DNA of 64,000 nucleotides. Source: an uncultured Collinsella sp. GTDB taxonomy: Bacteria; Actinomycetota; Coriobacteriia; Coriobacteriales; Coriobacteriaceae. A program made the translations under genes and the position numbers. Location of the stretch: assembly GCA_900541045.1 (NCBI GenBank), contig UQID01000011.1, forward strand, positions 1 through 64,000, given 5' to 3'. This document shows, one piece after another, positions 33,844-42,484 of the stretch; position 1 is the stretch's first letter, and each line of letters starts with the position of its first letter. Under the pieces are notes generated by a model. The model had not been told where the DNA came from. It saw only the letters and a list, made by a program, of their open reading frames with translations, and did not search any database.

Positions 33844-34653
33844 CTACAAGGTCTGTTCGTTCAGGAAGACCAAAGTGTTTTTATTTGAAAGCTCGGGAAG
33901 GTGACGATAACCAACGTCGAACGCGGTGAGCCCGCTTACATCCTCGAGCTTGTTTTCTGCCATCCAGCGCACCATGGAGCCGCGTGCCTTTTTGCTGGCG
34001 GTCGATCGCTGGATGGGCTTGCCGTTGCGGACACCTTCGCCAAAGAGACAAGTGACGGTTGTGGCGTCGCCTGCGAGATGGGGTAGAACGGCCTTGGCGT
34101 ACTCCACGCTGGCAAGGTTGACGACCGTGGTGTTGGAGCCGGTCGGCGCAATGGCGCATGCAAGTTTGTCGCCCCAAAACGCATAGAGGTCTCGGGCATC
34201 GTCGACGGAGAGCTTCGCTCCCATTTCGAGCCGATAGGGCGACACGCCGTGGAAGGGGCGCACGCATCCATAGAGTCCCGAGAGGATCCAGAGATGGCTT
34301 TGCAGCCAGTCGAGCTGTGCGGCATCCATGACCTCGGGCGCCATGCTTTGGTATTGGATGCCGTGGTAGGACATGAAGGCAGGGGAGAGGTGACGGGCGA
34401 GTGCGGGATTGTCGAGATCGCCGTTTTTCAGGATGGGCCCGAACTCATGCAGGGTGTTGAGACAAGGCCCCAGCAGTTTGTCGCTCACGTTCCATAGCGC
34501 CTGCAGACCGCCGCTACCTTCATTTCGTTCGATATCTAGCAGCGCGCGGTGGAGGCGAGCCGCCTCGTGCACAAAAGGTGGAACGCCCAGGACTTCAAAA
34601 GCATCTTGGGCCGCGCGCATCTGCTTGGCGGGCGAAATGATGACCTGCAGCAT
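33844..34653 (-). CDS. yaaA: YaaA family peroxide-stress protein (DUF328)
   Basis: A YaaA/DUF328 family protein; in E. coli it lowers free iron during peroxide stress and binds DNA. It has 269 aa from the ATG at 34653, with AGGAG five bases upstream and MLQVIISPAKQM as the family N terminus. Further signatures: HLWILSGLYGCVRPFHGVSPYRLEMGAKL, YAFWGDKL, TVVNLASVEYAKAV and KKARGSMVRWM. The longer frame upstream runs into the 34680 inverted repeat and is not used. Confidence 0.93.
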   Translation of the reverse strand: MLQVIISPAKQMRAAQDAFEVLGVPPFVHEAARLHRALLDIERNEGSGGLQALWNVSDKLLGPCLNTLHEFGPILKNGDLDNPALARHLSPAFMSYHGIQYQSMAPEVMDAAQLDWLQSHLWILSGLYGCVRPFHGVSPYRLEMGAKLSVDDARDLYAFWGDKLACAIAPTGSNTTVVNLASVEYAKAVLPHLAGDATTVTCLFGEGVRNGKPIQRSTASKKARGSMVRWMAENKLEDVSGLTAFDVGYRHLPELSNKNTLVFLNEQTL

Positions 34654-34679
34654 GGACGCTCCTCTGCCAAAGAAGGAAG

Positions 34680-34742
34680 TTGCGGTGGAATACGGCCTGT
34701 TTGGGCTATTGAAAGACCAAATCAATCCGTATTCCACCGCAA
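34680..34742. repeat. Inverted repeat, TTGCGGTGRAATA family
   Basis: TTGCGGTGGAATACGG (34680-34695) is perfectly inverted at 34727-34742, with an inner TTTGG/CCAAA stem in the 31-nt loop. Its arm matches the arm of the element at 55584 at 14 of 16 positions. It separates yaaA from the M18 aminopeptidase gene. Confidence 0.85.
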
Positions 34743-34759
34743 GTTACGGGTGGGGTGGA

Positions 34760-36157
34760 TTAGGCGCGCTCGAGGAAGGCCTTGTAGCCGCGGTAGGCCT
34801 CGTAGATGTCGGCCTTGTTGGCGACCTCCCACAGGGCGTGCATGGACAGGACGGCAACGCCGGAGTCGATGACGTTCATGCCGTACTTGGCCATGATGTA
34901 GGCGATGGTGCCGCCGCCGCCCGCGTTGACGCGACCGAGCTCGCAGGTCTGGAAGTCTACGCCGGCCTCGTCCATGATGTCGCGGACGAGGGCCACATAC
35001 TCGGCGTCGGCGTCGTTGGAGCCACCCTTGCCGCGGCTGCCCGTGTACTTGTTAAAGCACAGGCCACGACCCATAAAGGCTGCGTTCTTAGTTTCGAACT
35101 TGCCGGCGTAGCCCGGGTCGAAGCCGGCGGACACGTCAGAGGAGAGCATACGGCTGTGGGCGAGTGCGCGGCGCAGGGCCAGCGGGCTATCCTCGCCGGC
35201 GAGCGTCATGATCTCGGCGACGGTGTTCTCGAAGAAGCGGCTCGTCATGCCGGTGGCACCCACGGAACCGATCTCCTCCTTGTCGACGATGAGTGTGATG
35301 CTCGTGCGCTCCACGTTGGCGACGTCGATCTGGGCGAGCATGGACGGATAGGCGCAGACACGGTCGTCGTGGCCATAGCCCAGAATCATGGAGCGGTCGA
35401 GGCCCATGTCGCGGGCCGGGCCGGCGGGCACGACCTCGATCTCGGCGGAGAGGAAGTCCTCCTCCTCGACGTCGTACTGCTCCTTGAGGATGTCCAGGAA
35501 CATCTGCTTGACGGGCTCCTTGGGGGCGTCCTTGTCGTCCTCGTCAAACTTGACGGGGCGGCCGCCCACGATCACGTCGAGGATCTCGGCATCGACGGCG
35601 TCCTTGGCAGGCTTGGACATCTGCTCGCTCGAGAGGTGAATCAGCAGGTCGGAGATGGTAAAGACCGGGTCGTCCGCCTTGTCTCCGATGTTGATGTCGA
35701 CGGTGGTGCCGTCCTTTTTGCAGATGACGCCCACGAGTGCGAGCGGGGAGGCTACCCAGTGGTAGCTCTTGACGCCGCCGTAGTAGTGCGTGTCGAGGTA
35801 GGCCATGTCGCCGGCCTCGAAGGCGGGATTCTGCTTAAGGTCCAGGCGCGGCGAGTCCACGTGGGCGCCCAGGATGTTAAAGCCCTGCTCGAGCGGGGCG
35901 GTGCCCAGGTTGACGAGCATAAGGTCCTTGCCGTGATTGGCGGCGTACACCTTGTCGCCGGCCTTGAGCGCGCGGCCCTCGGAGATCACGGTCTCCAGAT
36001 TGACGTAGCCCGCCTCCTCGGCCATCTTGATACCGGTCTTGACGCACAGGCGCTCGGTCTTGTTCTCGCTCAAAAACTGCTTATAGCCGCGGCAAAGCTC
36101 CTCGAGCTCTTCGATCTGCTGTGGCGTGTACTTTTTCCATGCGCAGGGACGTTCCAT
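34760..36157 (-). CDS. M18 family aminopeptidase
   Basis: A cytoplasmic zinc aminopeptidase of the M18 (aspartyl aminopeptidase-like) family, 465 aa. Metal and catalytic motifs: H99 and D101 in ILGAHVDSPRLDL, the Glu pair in VDKEEIGSVGATG, an Asp in SSDVSAGFDPGY, and the final His in VAVLSMHALWE. The start at 36157 has AAAGGAG eight bases upstream; further upstream frame overlaps the polA leader and lacks homology. It is monocistronic, divergent from polA. Confidence 0.94.
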   Translation of the reverse strand: MERPCAWKKYTPQQIEELEELCRGYKQFLSENKTERLCVKTGIKMAEEAGYVNLETVISEGRALKAGDKVYAANHGKDLMLVNLGTAPLEQGFNILGAHVDSPRLDLKQNPAFEAGDMAYLDTHYYGGVKSYHWVASPLALVGVICKKDGTTVDINIGDKADDPVFTISDLLIHLSSEQMSKPAKDAVDAEILDVIVGGRPVKFDEDDKDAPKEPVKQMFLDILKEQYDVEEEDFLSAEIEVVPAGPARDMGLDRSMILGYGHDDRVCAYPSMLAQIDVANVERTSITLIVDKEEIGSVGATGMTSRFFENTVAEIMTLAGEDSPLALRRALAHSRMLSSDVSAGFDPGYAGKFETKNAAFMGRGLCFNKYTGSRGKGGSNDADAEYVALVRDIMDEAGVDFQTCELGRVNAGGGGTIAYIMAKYGMNVIDSGVAVLSMHALWEVANKADIYEAYRGYKAFLERA

Positions 36158-36323
36158 GACGCAGGCTCCTTTCGGATCGATCGTGCTGGTTGATGTACCG
36201 TGAGCCATCGTATCACGCGCGGGCCCGCGGCGGCAGGGAAGCCTGATGTGCGGTGGCCGCGGGGCGGGGAGCGTGTAAACTGGTGTGAGCAAACCGTGCC
36301 CAGCCCAAAGCGAGGTATTCAAT

Positions 36324-39071
36324 ATGTCTGACAAGCGCCGCACCTTTGCCGTTATCGACGGCAACTCGCTCATGCACCGCGCCTTCCACGCCGTGCCGCC
36401 GACCATGAACGCGCCGGACGGTCGTCCCACCAACGCGATCTTTGGCTTTTTGAATATGTTCCTCAAGATGATTGACGCCTTTAATCCCGACGGCGTTGTT
36501 GTGGCGTTTGACAAGGGCAAGCCGCGCGTGCGCATGGAGATGCTGCCGCAGTACAAGGCTCAGCGCCCGCCCATGGACCCCGATCTGCACGCACAGTTTC
36601 CCATGATTAAGGAGCTGCTCGCCGCGCTCAACGTGCCGATTTTGCAGTCCGAGGGCTGGGAAGGCGATGACATTCTGGGCACTATGGCGCGCCTGGGCGA
36701 GCAGGCCGGCTGTGACATGCTGCTGGTGACCGGTGATCGCGATATGTATCAGCTCGTGACCGAGCACGTCAACGTGGTCTCGACCCGCAAGGGCCTGTCC
36801 GACGTGGCGATCATGACGCCCGAGAGCGTGGACGATCTGTATCACGGCATCACGCCGGCACTCGTGCCCGACTTTTATGGTCTGAAGGGCGATACGTCCG
36901 ACAACATCCCCGGCGTGCCGGGCATCGGCCCCAAAAAGGCGAGCGCGCTCATCGCACAGTACGGTAGCCTGGACGAGGTCATCGCACACGCCGACGAGGT
37001 CAAGGGCAAAATGGGCGAAAACCTGCGCGCGCACATCGACGACGCGCTGCTGAGTCGCAAGGTGGCGACCATCCGCACCGATGCACCCGTTGAGCTCGAT
37101 TTTGAGGCGACGTCCTTCCCGGCGTTTTCTGCCGATGAGGTTTCCGCGGCGCTGGGTACGCTTGGTATCACCGCCATGCAGAACCGTTTCTTGGCACTGA
37201 TCGGCGGCGAGGGCGGGGCTGCTGCCTCCAGTGTGTTTGAGATGCCTGCGATGGTTCGCGCGGCCGCCGGCGATGCTGACGCGCTTGGTGCCGTTGCGGC
37301 TGAGATCTCCCGTGCGATTGGTGCCGGTGAGTGGGTCGCCGCCGTGGTGGACGACGACAAGGAAGAGGGCGCGCTCTTTGGGCTGACGTGCACGCTGTGG
37401 TTGGCGACGTCCAAGGGCCTGTTCGCGCTCGAAGAGGGCGACAGCGATGCGGCGGCTGAGGTTGAGGGCTTCAACTTCGCCCACGGCGTGATTGCCGGCG
37501 TGCTCGTGCGTCTGTTTATGGAGGGCCGCGTGGCGAGCCCGGACATGAAGGCGCTGTTGCACGAGCTTTCGCCCATCGATTCCTCTGAGCCCGAGCTCAT
37601 GGATCCGCTGGCAGCCGATTCCACGCGTATCTTCGATACCGTGGTCGCTGCCTACCTGCTGGATTCCGACCGCTCCGAGTTCGATGAGGCATATCTGGCC
37701 GATACCTATCTGCAGATGGCGCTGCCTGCGGCGCGCGGCGCAGAGGGTGCTGGTGAGGACGCTCCTGCGCCCGCCGCTCGCACGGCGGCCTTAACGCTGG
37801 CGCTGGTCACACCGCTGCGTGACCGCATGGCCCGTGAGAATGCCGCCAACGTGTTCGATGGCATCGAGATGCCACTCGTGCCGGTGCTTGCCAAGATGGA
37901 GCGCGCGGGCATGCTCGTGGACCCCGACCGCCTGCGCAATCTGTCCGAGGGTCTGGCGACCCAGATTGCCGAGGTTGAGCGCAGCATTCGCGACCTGGCA
38001 GGTGACGAGACCTTTAATATTGGCAGTCCCATGCAGCTGTCGCACGTGCTCTTTGATGTGATGGGGCTTCCGACCAAGGGCCTCAAGAAGACTAAGCGCG
38101 GCTACTATTCGACCAACGCCAAGGTGTTGAGCGACCTTGCCCGCGACCACGAGATCGTGCGCCTGATTTTAGACTGGCGCGAGAAGTCCAAGATTAAGTC
38201 GACCTATCTGGACACGCTAGGTCCGCTGCGTCGTGGCGACGGTCGTGTGCACACCACGTACAACCAGACCATCACCGCGACGGGGCGTCTGTCTTCGAGC
38301 GACCCGAATCTGCAGAACATCCCGACGCGCTCGGAGCTGGGTCGTACCGTCAAGACGGCGTTTTCGGCAGGCGAGGGAAGCGTCTTTTTGGCGGTGGACT
38401 ACTCGCAGATCGAGCTGCGCCTGCTCGCGCATCTTTCGGGTGACGAGCACCTGGTGCGCGCCTTTAACGAGGGCGAGGACTTCCACGCCGAGACGGCGGC
38501 GCGCGTATTTGGTGTGCCGGTGTCCGAGGTGACTCCCGACCTGCGCAGCCGCGCCAAGGCCGTGAACTTTGGTATCGTGTACGGCCAGCAGGCCTACGGC
38601 CTGTCGCAGTCGCTGCATATCTCGATGGCCGAGGCGCGCGACATGATCGATCGCTACTACGAGGCCTACCCGGGCGTGCGCACGTTCCTCGACAATGTGG
38701 TGGCGCGCGCCAAGCAGGCGGGCTATGCCGAGACCATGTATGGCCGCAGACGCCATATTCCCGAGCTCAAGGCCAAAAATCCGCAGCTTCGCGGCTTTGG
38801 CGAGCGCACGGCCATGAACCACCCCATGCAGGGCACAGCCGCCGACATCATCAAGATTGCGATGGCCCGCGTGAGCCGCCGTCTGGAAGAAGAAGGCTTT
38901 GCCGCCCACATGATCTTGCAGGTGCACGACGAACTGGACTTTGAGTGCCCCATCAACGAAGTCGAGCGCCTCACAGCTATGGTCCGCGGCGTCATGGAGC
39001 ACGTAGTAGACCTACGCGTACCCCTAATCGCCGAAGCTTCGACTGGAGTAACCTGGGCAGACGCCAAATAA
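36324..39071 (+). CDS. polA: DNA polymerase I
   Basis: 915 aa. N-terminal 5'-3' exonuclease (about 1-290, VIDGNSLMHRAFHAVP, VTGDRDMYQLV, GVPGIGPKKASALI), a middle 3'-5' exonuclease-fold domain, and the family A polymerase domain with motif A VDYSQIELRLL, motif B RSRAKAVNFGIVYGQQAYGL and motif C LQVHDELDFE. The proofreading acidic residues seem lost: no D-x-E at the first motif, and SPDMKALLHEL where N-x3-D is expected. ATG 36324 is preferred to GTG 36285. It is followed by a very strong terminator. Confidence 0.96.
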   Translation: MSDKRRTFAVIDGNSLMHRAFHAVPPTMNAPDGRPTNAIFGFLNMFLKMIDAFNPDGVVVAFDKGKPRVRMEMLPQYKAQRPPMDPDLHAQFPMIKELLAALNVPILQSEGWEGDDILGTMARLGEQAGCDMLLVTGDRDMYQLVTEHVNVVSTRKGLSDVAIMTPESVDDLYHGITPALVPDFYGLKGDTSDNIPGVPGIGPKKASALIAQYGSLDEVIAHADEVKGKMGENLRAHIDDALLSRKVATIRTDAPVELDFEATSFPAFSADEVSAALGTLGITAMQNRFLALIGGEGGAAASSVFEMPAMVRAAAGDADALGAVAAEISRAIGAGEWVAAVVDDDKEEGALFGLTCTLWLATSKGLFALEEGDSDAAAEVEGFNFAHGVIAGVLVRLFMEGRVASPDMKALLHELSPIDSSEPELMDPLAADSTRIFDTVVAAYLLDSDRSEFDEAYLADTYLQMALPAARGAEGAGEDAPAPAARTAALTLALVTPLRDRMARENAANVFDGIEMPLVPVLAKMERAGMLVDPDRLRNLSEGLATQIAEVERSIRDLAGDETFNIGSPMQLSHVLFDVMGLPTKGLKKTKRGYYSTNAKVLSDLARDHEIVRLILDWREKSKIKSTYLDTLGPLRRGDGRVHTTYNQTITATGRLSSSDPNLQNIPTRSELGRTVKTAFSAGEGSVFLAVDYSQIELRLLAHLSGDEHLVRAFNEGEDFHAETAARVFGVPVSEVTPDLRSRAKAVNFGIVYGQQAYGLSQSLHISMAEARDMIDRYYEAYPGVRTFLDNVVARAKQAGYAETMYGRRRHIPELKAKNPQLRGFGERTAMNHPMQGTAADIIKIAMARVSRRLEEEGFAAHMILQVHDELDFECPINEVERLTAMVRGVMEHVVDLRVPLIAEASTGVTWADAK

Positions 39072-39108
39072 GGGCACACCCACAATCCCAAAGTAATCAA
39101 AACCAGAA

Positions 39109-39146
39109 GGGGGGGCTCCTTGCCAACAAGGAGCCCCCCCTTCATT
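39109..39146 (+). terminator. Strong terminator after polA
   Basis: A perfect 14-bp stem GGGGGGGCTCCTTG/CAAGGAGCCCCCCC with a CCAA loop, followed by TTCATT. The T-run is short but the stem is very stable. Confidence 0.8.
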
Positions 39147-39211
39147 CAATTAAATTCAGCCAAAGTATCTAGGCGCCAAGACGCCATCCAGGCGGCAAAC
39201 AAGTCACCCTA

Positions 39212-39341
39212 GGACCTGGCCGGGCGAGGCGGGTAAGTTTTTCGTAGATTCCGCACGAGCCGGAAAGCACTTAATGTGCTTTCCGAGCGAGCCCAGGACC
39301 TGACCGAACGAAAAACTTACCCGCCTCGCCCGGTCAGGTCC
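39212..39341. repeat. Nested inverted-repeat element, 33-bp arms
   Basis: The left arm (39212-39244) and right arm (39309-39341) are reverse complements over 33 bp with one G-T. They begin GGACCTG and end in a TTTTTCG/CGAAAAA run. The middle holds a second hairpin, GGAAAGCAC-TTAAT-GTGCTTTCC (39262-39284). GGACCTG also recurs directly at 39296. It lies between convergent polA and the HAD gene, 11 bases past the latter's stop. No gene is inside. Confidence 0.9.
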
Positions 39342-39352
39342 GACGAGCAACG

Positions 39353-40180
39353 TTAACGAGCCGCCAAGATGGCGTCGATGAGCGTCAGTACGCCCCCGTC
39401 GTTGTTACTCGGAATGCGCCACTTAGCATGCGCGTTCATGTGCTCCTCGGCGTTGTCCACGATAAAGCTGTGACCGACGCGCTCCAGCATGGGGATGTCG
39501 TTGTACGTATCGCCCACGGCGGCGGCGTCGGCGATATCGATGCCCAGGTGTTCGCACAGGTGCGCGACGCCGGCGCCCTTGTCGACGCCCAGGTTCATAA
39601 AGTCGATCCACTCGCGCCCGGCGTTGGTGACGTAGAGCTTGTCCGAGAACTCGGGGCTATAGGTCTCGCGGAAAGCGGGCTCGGCGTCGTAGCCGGGGAA
39701 GAAGACCGAAATCTTGTTGGACTCGAAATCAATGCCCTCAAAGCTGTCGACGTAGTTGATTGTGTTGTAGTAGACGCTGATCTCGTCGTGGTATTGATGG
39801 TCGCGGGCAAGCACGTAGAACTCGTCGAAGCAGCACAGGACGGGGACAGCGCGAGGATCCTCCGAGGCACGGCTCAAGACCTGCTGATACAGCTCCACGT
39901 CAATATTGCTCTTATAGATATAGCTGCCGCGATAGATCACGCACGCTCCGTTGTCGGGACAAAAGGCGAGGCGGTTTTTGATGCCCTCGAACATCTCCTC
40001 GAGCTTGGGGGCGGGACGTCCGCTGGCGGGGCAGAATACGATGCCGGCGTCGGCAAGCTTGTCCAGGCGCTCATCAAGACCCTGGGGCAGCACGCGCTCG
40101 TCGGTGAGCAGCGTCTTGTCCATGTCGACGGCGAGAATCTTAATGTTGCCGATGTTGGCGTCCGATTCGTAAGTTTGCAT
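39353..40180 (-). CDS. HAD superfamily Cof-type phosphatase
   Basis: A Cof/YidA-type haloacid-dehalogenase phosphatase, 275 aa. Motif I VDMDKTLLTD (nucleophile D19), motif II FCPASGRP, a large C2-type cap (about 85-190), motif III Lys in LGVDKGAGVAHL, motif IV VGDTYNDIPML. Such enzymes act on sugar phosphates, FMN or PLP; the substrate cannot be assigned. AGG upstream is weak. It is convergent with polA and divergent from the arg operon. Confidence 0.92.
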   Translation of the reverse strand: MQTYESDANIGNIKILAVDMDKTLLTDERVLPQGLDERLDKLADAGIVFCPASGRPAPKLEEMFEGIKNRLAFCPDNGACVIYRGSYIYKSNIDVELYQQVLSRASEDPRAVPVLCCFDEFYVLARDHQYHDEISVYYNTINYVDSFEGIDFESNKISVFFPGYDAEPAFRETYSPEFSDKLYVTNAGREWIDFMNLGVDKGAGVAHLCEHLGIDIADAAAVGDTYNDIPMLERVGHSFIVDNAEEHMNAHAKWRIPSNNDGGVLTLIDAILAAR

Positions 40181-40323
40181 AAAAGCGAGCCTTTCGTTTC
40201 GAGATTGTTTCAGACGTTATAACCATCAATTCGTAGTCGGGCGTATTTTCGCAGGAACGGAGCGTATTTGCACCACGCTTCACAAAGTAATGAAAAAACT
40301 TTTCAGAAATTTGAATTTGTCGC

Positions 40324-40351
40324 TTGTGCTGCGGGCACTTTGGCGTAATAT
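40324..40351 (+). promoter_or_regulatory. Candidate promoter of the argGH leader
   Basis: TTGTGC (40324-40329) and TAATAT (40346-40351) are 16 bp apart, 104 bp before the leader peptide start. The AT-rich tract upstream (40283-40320) could be an UP element. Confidence 0.5.
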
Positions 40352-40454
40352 AGCGACCATCGAAAACGGAGACGGAAAAACAACCGCTTACCGAGGAAAA
40401 GGTACCGTTTGCGATATTTGAATTGCGCCCGGCGATAGGTGAAAGGAGAGGCAG

Positions 40455-40529
40455 ATGCAGTTCGTAAAGATCATCACCACTGCAGACAATGCCATCCGAC
40501 GCCAGCGCGCAATTTCCCGACGACGATAA
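40455..40529 (+). CDS. Candidate arginine leader peptide of argGH
   Basis: A 24-codon frame with AAAGGAG eight bases upstream: MQFVKIITTADNAI then RRQRAISRRR. Six of the last ten codons are arginine, including three consecutive CGA codons (rarely used in GC-rich genes) before TAA. It sits 206 bp upstream of argG and is followed by alternative hairpins. This is the classical layout of a leader-peptide attenuator sensing charged tRNA-Arg. It is too short for ordinary gene finders. The function is inferred. Confidence 0.72.
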   Translation: MQFVKIITTADNAIRRQRAISRRR

Positions 40530-40559
40530 CAATCGTCTCTGTCCGCATGGGGCGCAATG

Positions 40560-40678
40560 CCTCAACAGAGTCATTTTGAGGTCGTTGGGTTTTAAGCACG
40601 ACATAGCCGCATGTTTCTAGGGCATGCCTGTGATGCATTCTGCTGAATAACCTGATATTGTACGGTTTTTGACCTCAA
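40560..40678 (+). promoter_or_regulatory. Candidate alternative hairpins between leader peptide and argG
   Basis: CCTCAA (40560-40565) can pair with TTGAGG (40576-40581), while the overlapping TTGAGGTC (40576-40583) can instead pair with GACCTCAA (40671-40678). Additional small stems are GTCGT/ACGAC and GCATG/CATGC. No clean stem plus T-run terminator is seen, so the mechanism is uncertain. Confidence 0.4.
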
Positions 40679-40735
40679 GGTGACTTGCAACTGACCGATG
40701 TTCTAACTAGCTACCAAGGGCGAAAGGAAACAGCC

Positions 40736-41962
40736 ATGAGCAAGGAAAAAGTCGTTCTCGCATATTCCGGTGGTCTTGATACATCCGTATGTGTCAAGTG
40801 GCTCCAGGACGAGAAGAATCTCGATGTCGTTTGTGTCTGCGGCAACGTGGGCCAGGAAGAGACCGGACTGGATGCCAAGAAGCAGAAGGCACTCGACCTG
40901 GGCGTTCTCGATTGCCAGGTGCTCGACCTGCGCGACGAGTTCTCTGATGAGTTCCTGACTAAGGCCATCGCCGCAAACTCCATGTACGAGAACAAGTATC
41001 CGCTGCTCTCCGCCCTGTCTCGCCCGCTGCTTGCCAAGAAGCTTGTCGAGGTCGCCCACGAGTTTGGCGCGACCTACGTCGCCCACGGCTGCACCGGCAA
41101 GGGTAACGATCAGGTCCGTTTTGAGGCCGCCGTCAAGGCCCTCGACCCCGAGCTCAAGGTTATCGCCCCGGTTCGCGAGTGGGACCTGAAGTGCCGTCCC
41201 GACGAGGTCGCCTATGCCCACGCCCACAACGTGCCGGTTCCCGAGGGTGCCAACGACAACCCCTACTCCATCGACGACAACCTGTGGGGTCGTGCCATTG
41301 AGTGCGGTCACCTGGAGGATCCCTGGAACGAGCCGCTCGACGACGCTTGGGTTATGACCAAGAACCCCGAGGACACGCCGGACACCCCGACCTACACCGA
41401 GATTGAGTTTGAGGCCGGCAAGCCCGTCGCCGTCGACGGCAAGAAGATGAAGCTCTCCGAGATCGTCATCGCCCTCAACAAGATCTCCGGCGACAATGGC
41501 TTTGGCCGCCTCGATCTGGTCGAGGATCGCCTGGTGGGCCTTAAGAGCCGCGAGTGCTACGAGGTTCCCGGCGCCCTGACGCTCATCACCGCCCACAAGG
41601 CGCTCGAGGACATCTGCGTCGAGGGCGACCTGCTCAAGACCAAGATTAAGCTCGAGCAGGATTGGGCCACCGCCGTGTACAACGGCCAGTGGTACAGCCC
41701 GCTCAAAAACGCGCTCGATGCCTTTATGGCCGATACCCAGAAGTTCGTGACCGGCACTGTCCGCCTGAAGTTCTTTAAGAGCAACTGCCATGTCGTCGGC
41801 CGCAAGAGCCCCTTCAGCCTCTACGACTACGGTCTGGCTACCTACGACCGCGACACCACGTTTGACGAGAAGGCCAGCGCCGGCTTTATCGAGATCGATA
41901 CGCTGTCGCTCAAGACGTGGGCAAAGGTCCAGGGCCCCAGCTCTGCTGCCGCCCAGGCCTAG
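40736..41962 (+). CDS. argG: Argininosuccinate synthase
   Basis: ArgG condenses citrulline and aspartate using ATP. It has 408 aa from ATG 40736 (AAAGGAA upstream; a frame from 40685 adds unconserved residues). The N-terminal ATP motif VLAYSGGLDTSVCVKWL, YVAHGCTGKGNDQVRFE and NPYSIDDNLWGRAIECG are diagnostic. Its neighbour is argH, which completes arginine formation. No other arg biosynthesis genes are in the window. Confidence 0.97.
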   Translation: MSKEKVVLAYSGGLDTSVCVKWLQDEKNLDVVCVCGNVGQEETGLDAKKQKALDLGVLDCQVLDLRDEFSDEFLTKAIAANSMYENKYPLLSALSRPLLAKKLVEVAHEFGATYVAHGCTGKGNDQVRFEAAVKALDPELKVIAPVREWDLKCRPDEVAYAHAHNVPVPEGANDNPYSIDDNLWGRAIECGHLEDPWNEPLDDAWVMTKNPEDTPDTPTYTEIEFEAGKPVAVDGKKMKLSEIVIALNKISGDNGFGRLDLVEDRLVGLKSRECYEVPGALTLITAHKALEDICVEGDLLKTKIKLEQDWATAVYNGQWYSPLKNALDAFMADTQKFVTGTVRLKFFKSNCHVVGRKSPFSLYDYGLATYDRDTTFDEKASAGFIEIDTLSLKTWAKVQGPSSAAAQA

Positions 41963-42115
41963 CGCCTCCTTCCCTTGGTATCCGCGCGGCCCATCCGCGT
42001 GATACATAACGGGCGCACGGGGTCCCTACCTTTCGTTATGCTTGCTGACACTTCTTAACATCGGTGGCCCCTACGTTCCGCCCGCATATATGATGCCGCG
42101 TCTGCGGCTGAGTCC

Positions 42116-42150
42116 GAGCCCCGCCGGGGTTGTCCGGCGGGGCTCCTTCT
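42116..42150 (+). terminator. Terminator or attenuator after argG
   Basis: A 12-bp perfect stem GAGCCCCGCCGG/CCGGCGGGGCTC with loop GGTTGT, followed by CTTCTAT. The imperfect T-run may allow partial read-through to the small gene and argH. Confidence 0.75.
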
Positions 42151-42195
42151 ATCAATTTGGCGGCTCTGCGCCTATATATATGAGGAGTATCCATT

Positions 42196-42366
42196 ATGTT
42201 CAATGCTTTCGCGCATGCTTTACTTGCCCTCGCGCCCGAGTTCGATGCTGCAAAGGTCGAGGACGTTCCTATGAGCCTAAAGGCCTGGATCGATGGTTCG
42301 CAGGGCAACATCCGGAGGGAGACGTTGGGCGCCAAGTGCATGGCGCGTCACTTCTTTGCAAATTAG
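42196..42366 (+). CDS. Small hypothetical protein between argG and argH
   Basis: A 56-codon frame with GAGGAG eight bases before ATG 42196. The product starts MFNAFAHALLALAPEFDAAK and ends KCMARHFFAN; it is soluble, with GNIRRETLGAKCMARHF basic and probably helical. No family is recognised. The good ribosome site, host-like codon use and a terminator before it support a real gene. Its location between two arginine genes hints at a related role, which is inference only. Confidence 0.55.
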   Translation: MFNAFAHALLALAPEFDAAKVEDVPMSLKAWIDGSQGNIRRETLGAKCMARHFFAN

Positions 42367-42484
42367 CTACATGGCTCCGCTCACGGTGGGGAATGTGTAA
42401 AACTAGCGGTTGAAAAATCGCTTTAGCGATATGGCGCATTGCTTTGGGCGCTTGTTTTGGTATTTGGAGAAAGGGGACGGTTCC

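Noticed and set aside
42410..42484. A longer ArgH starting at TTG 42410
   Set aside because: The family N terminus MALWGGRF starts at 42485, with a ribosome site just before.
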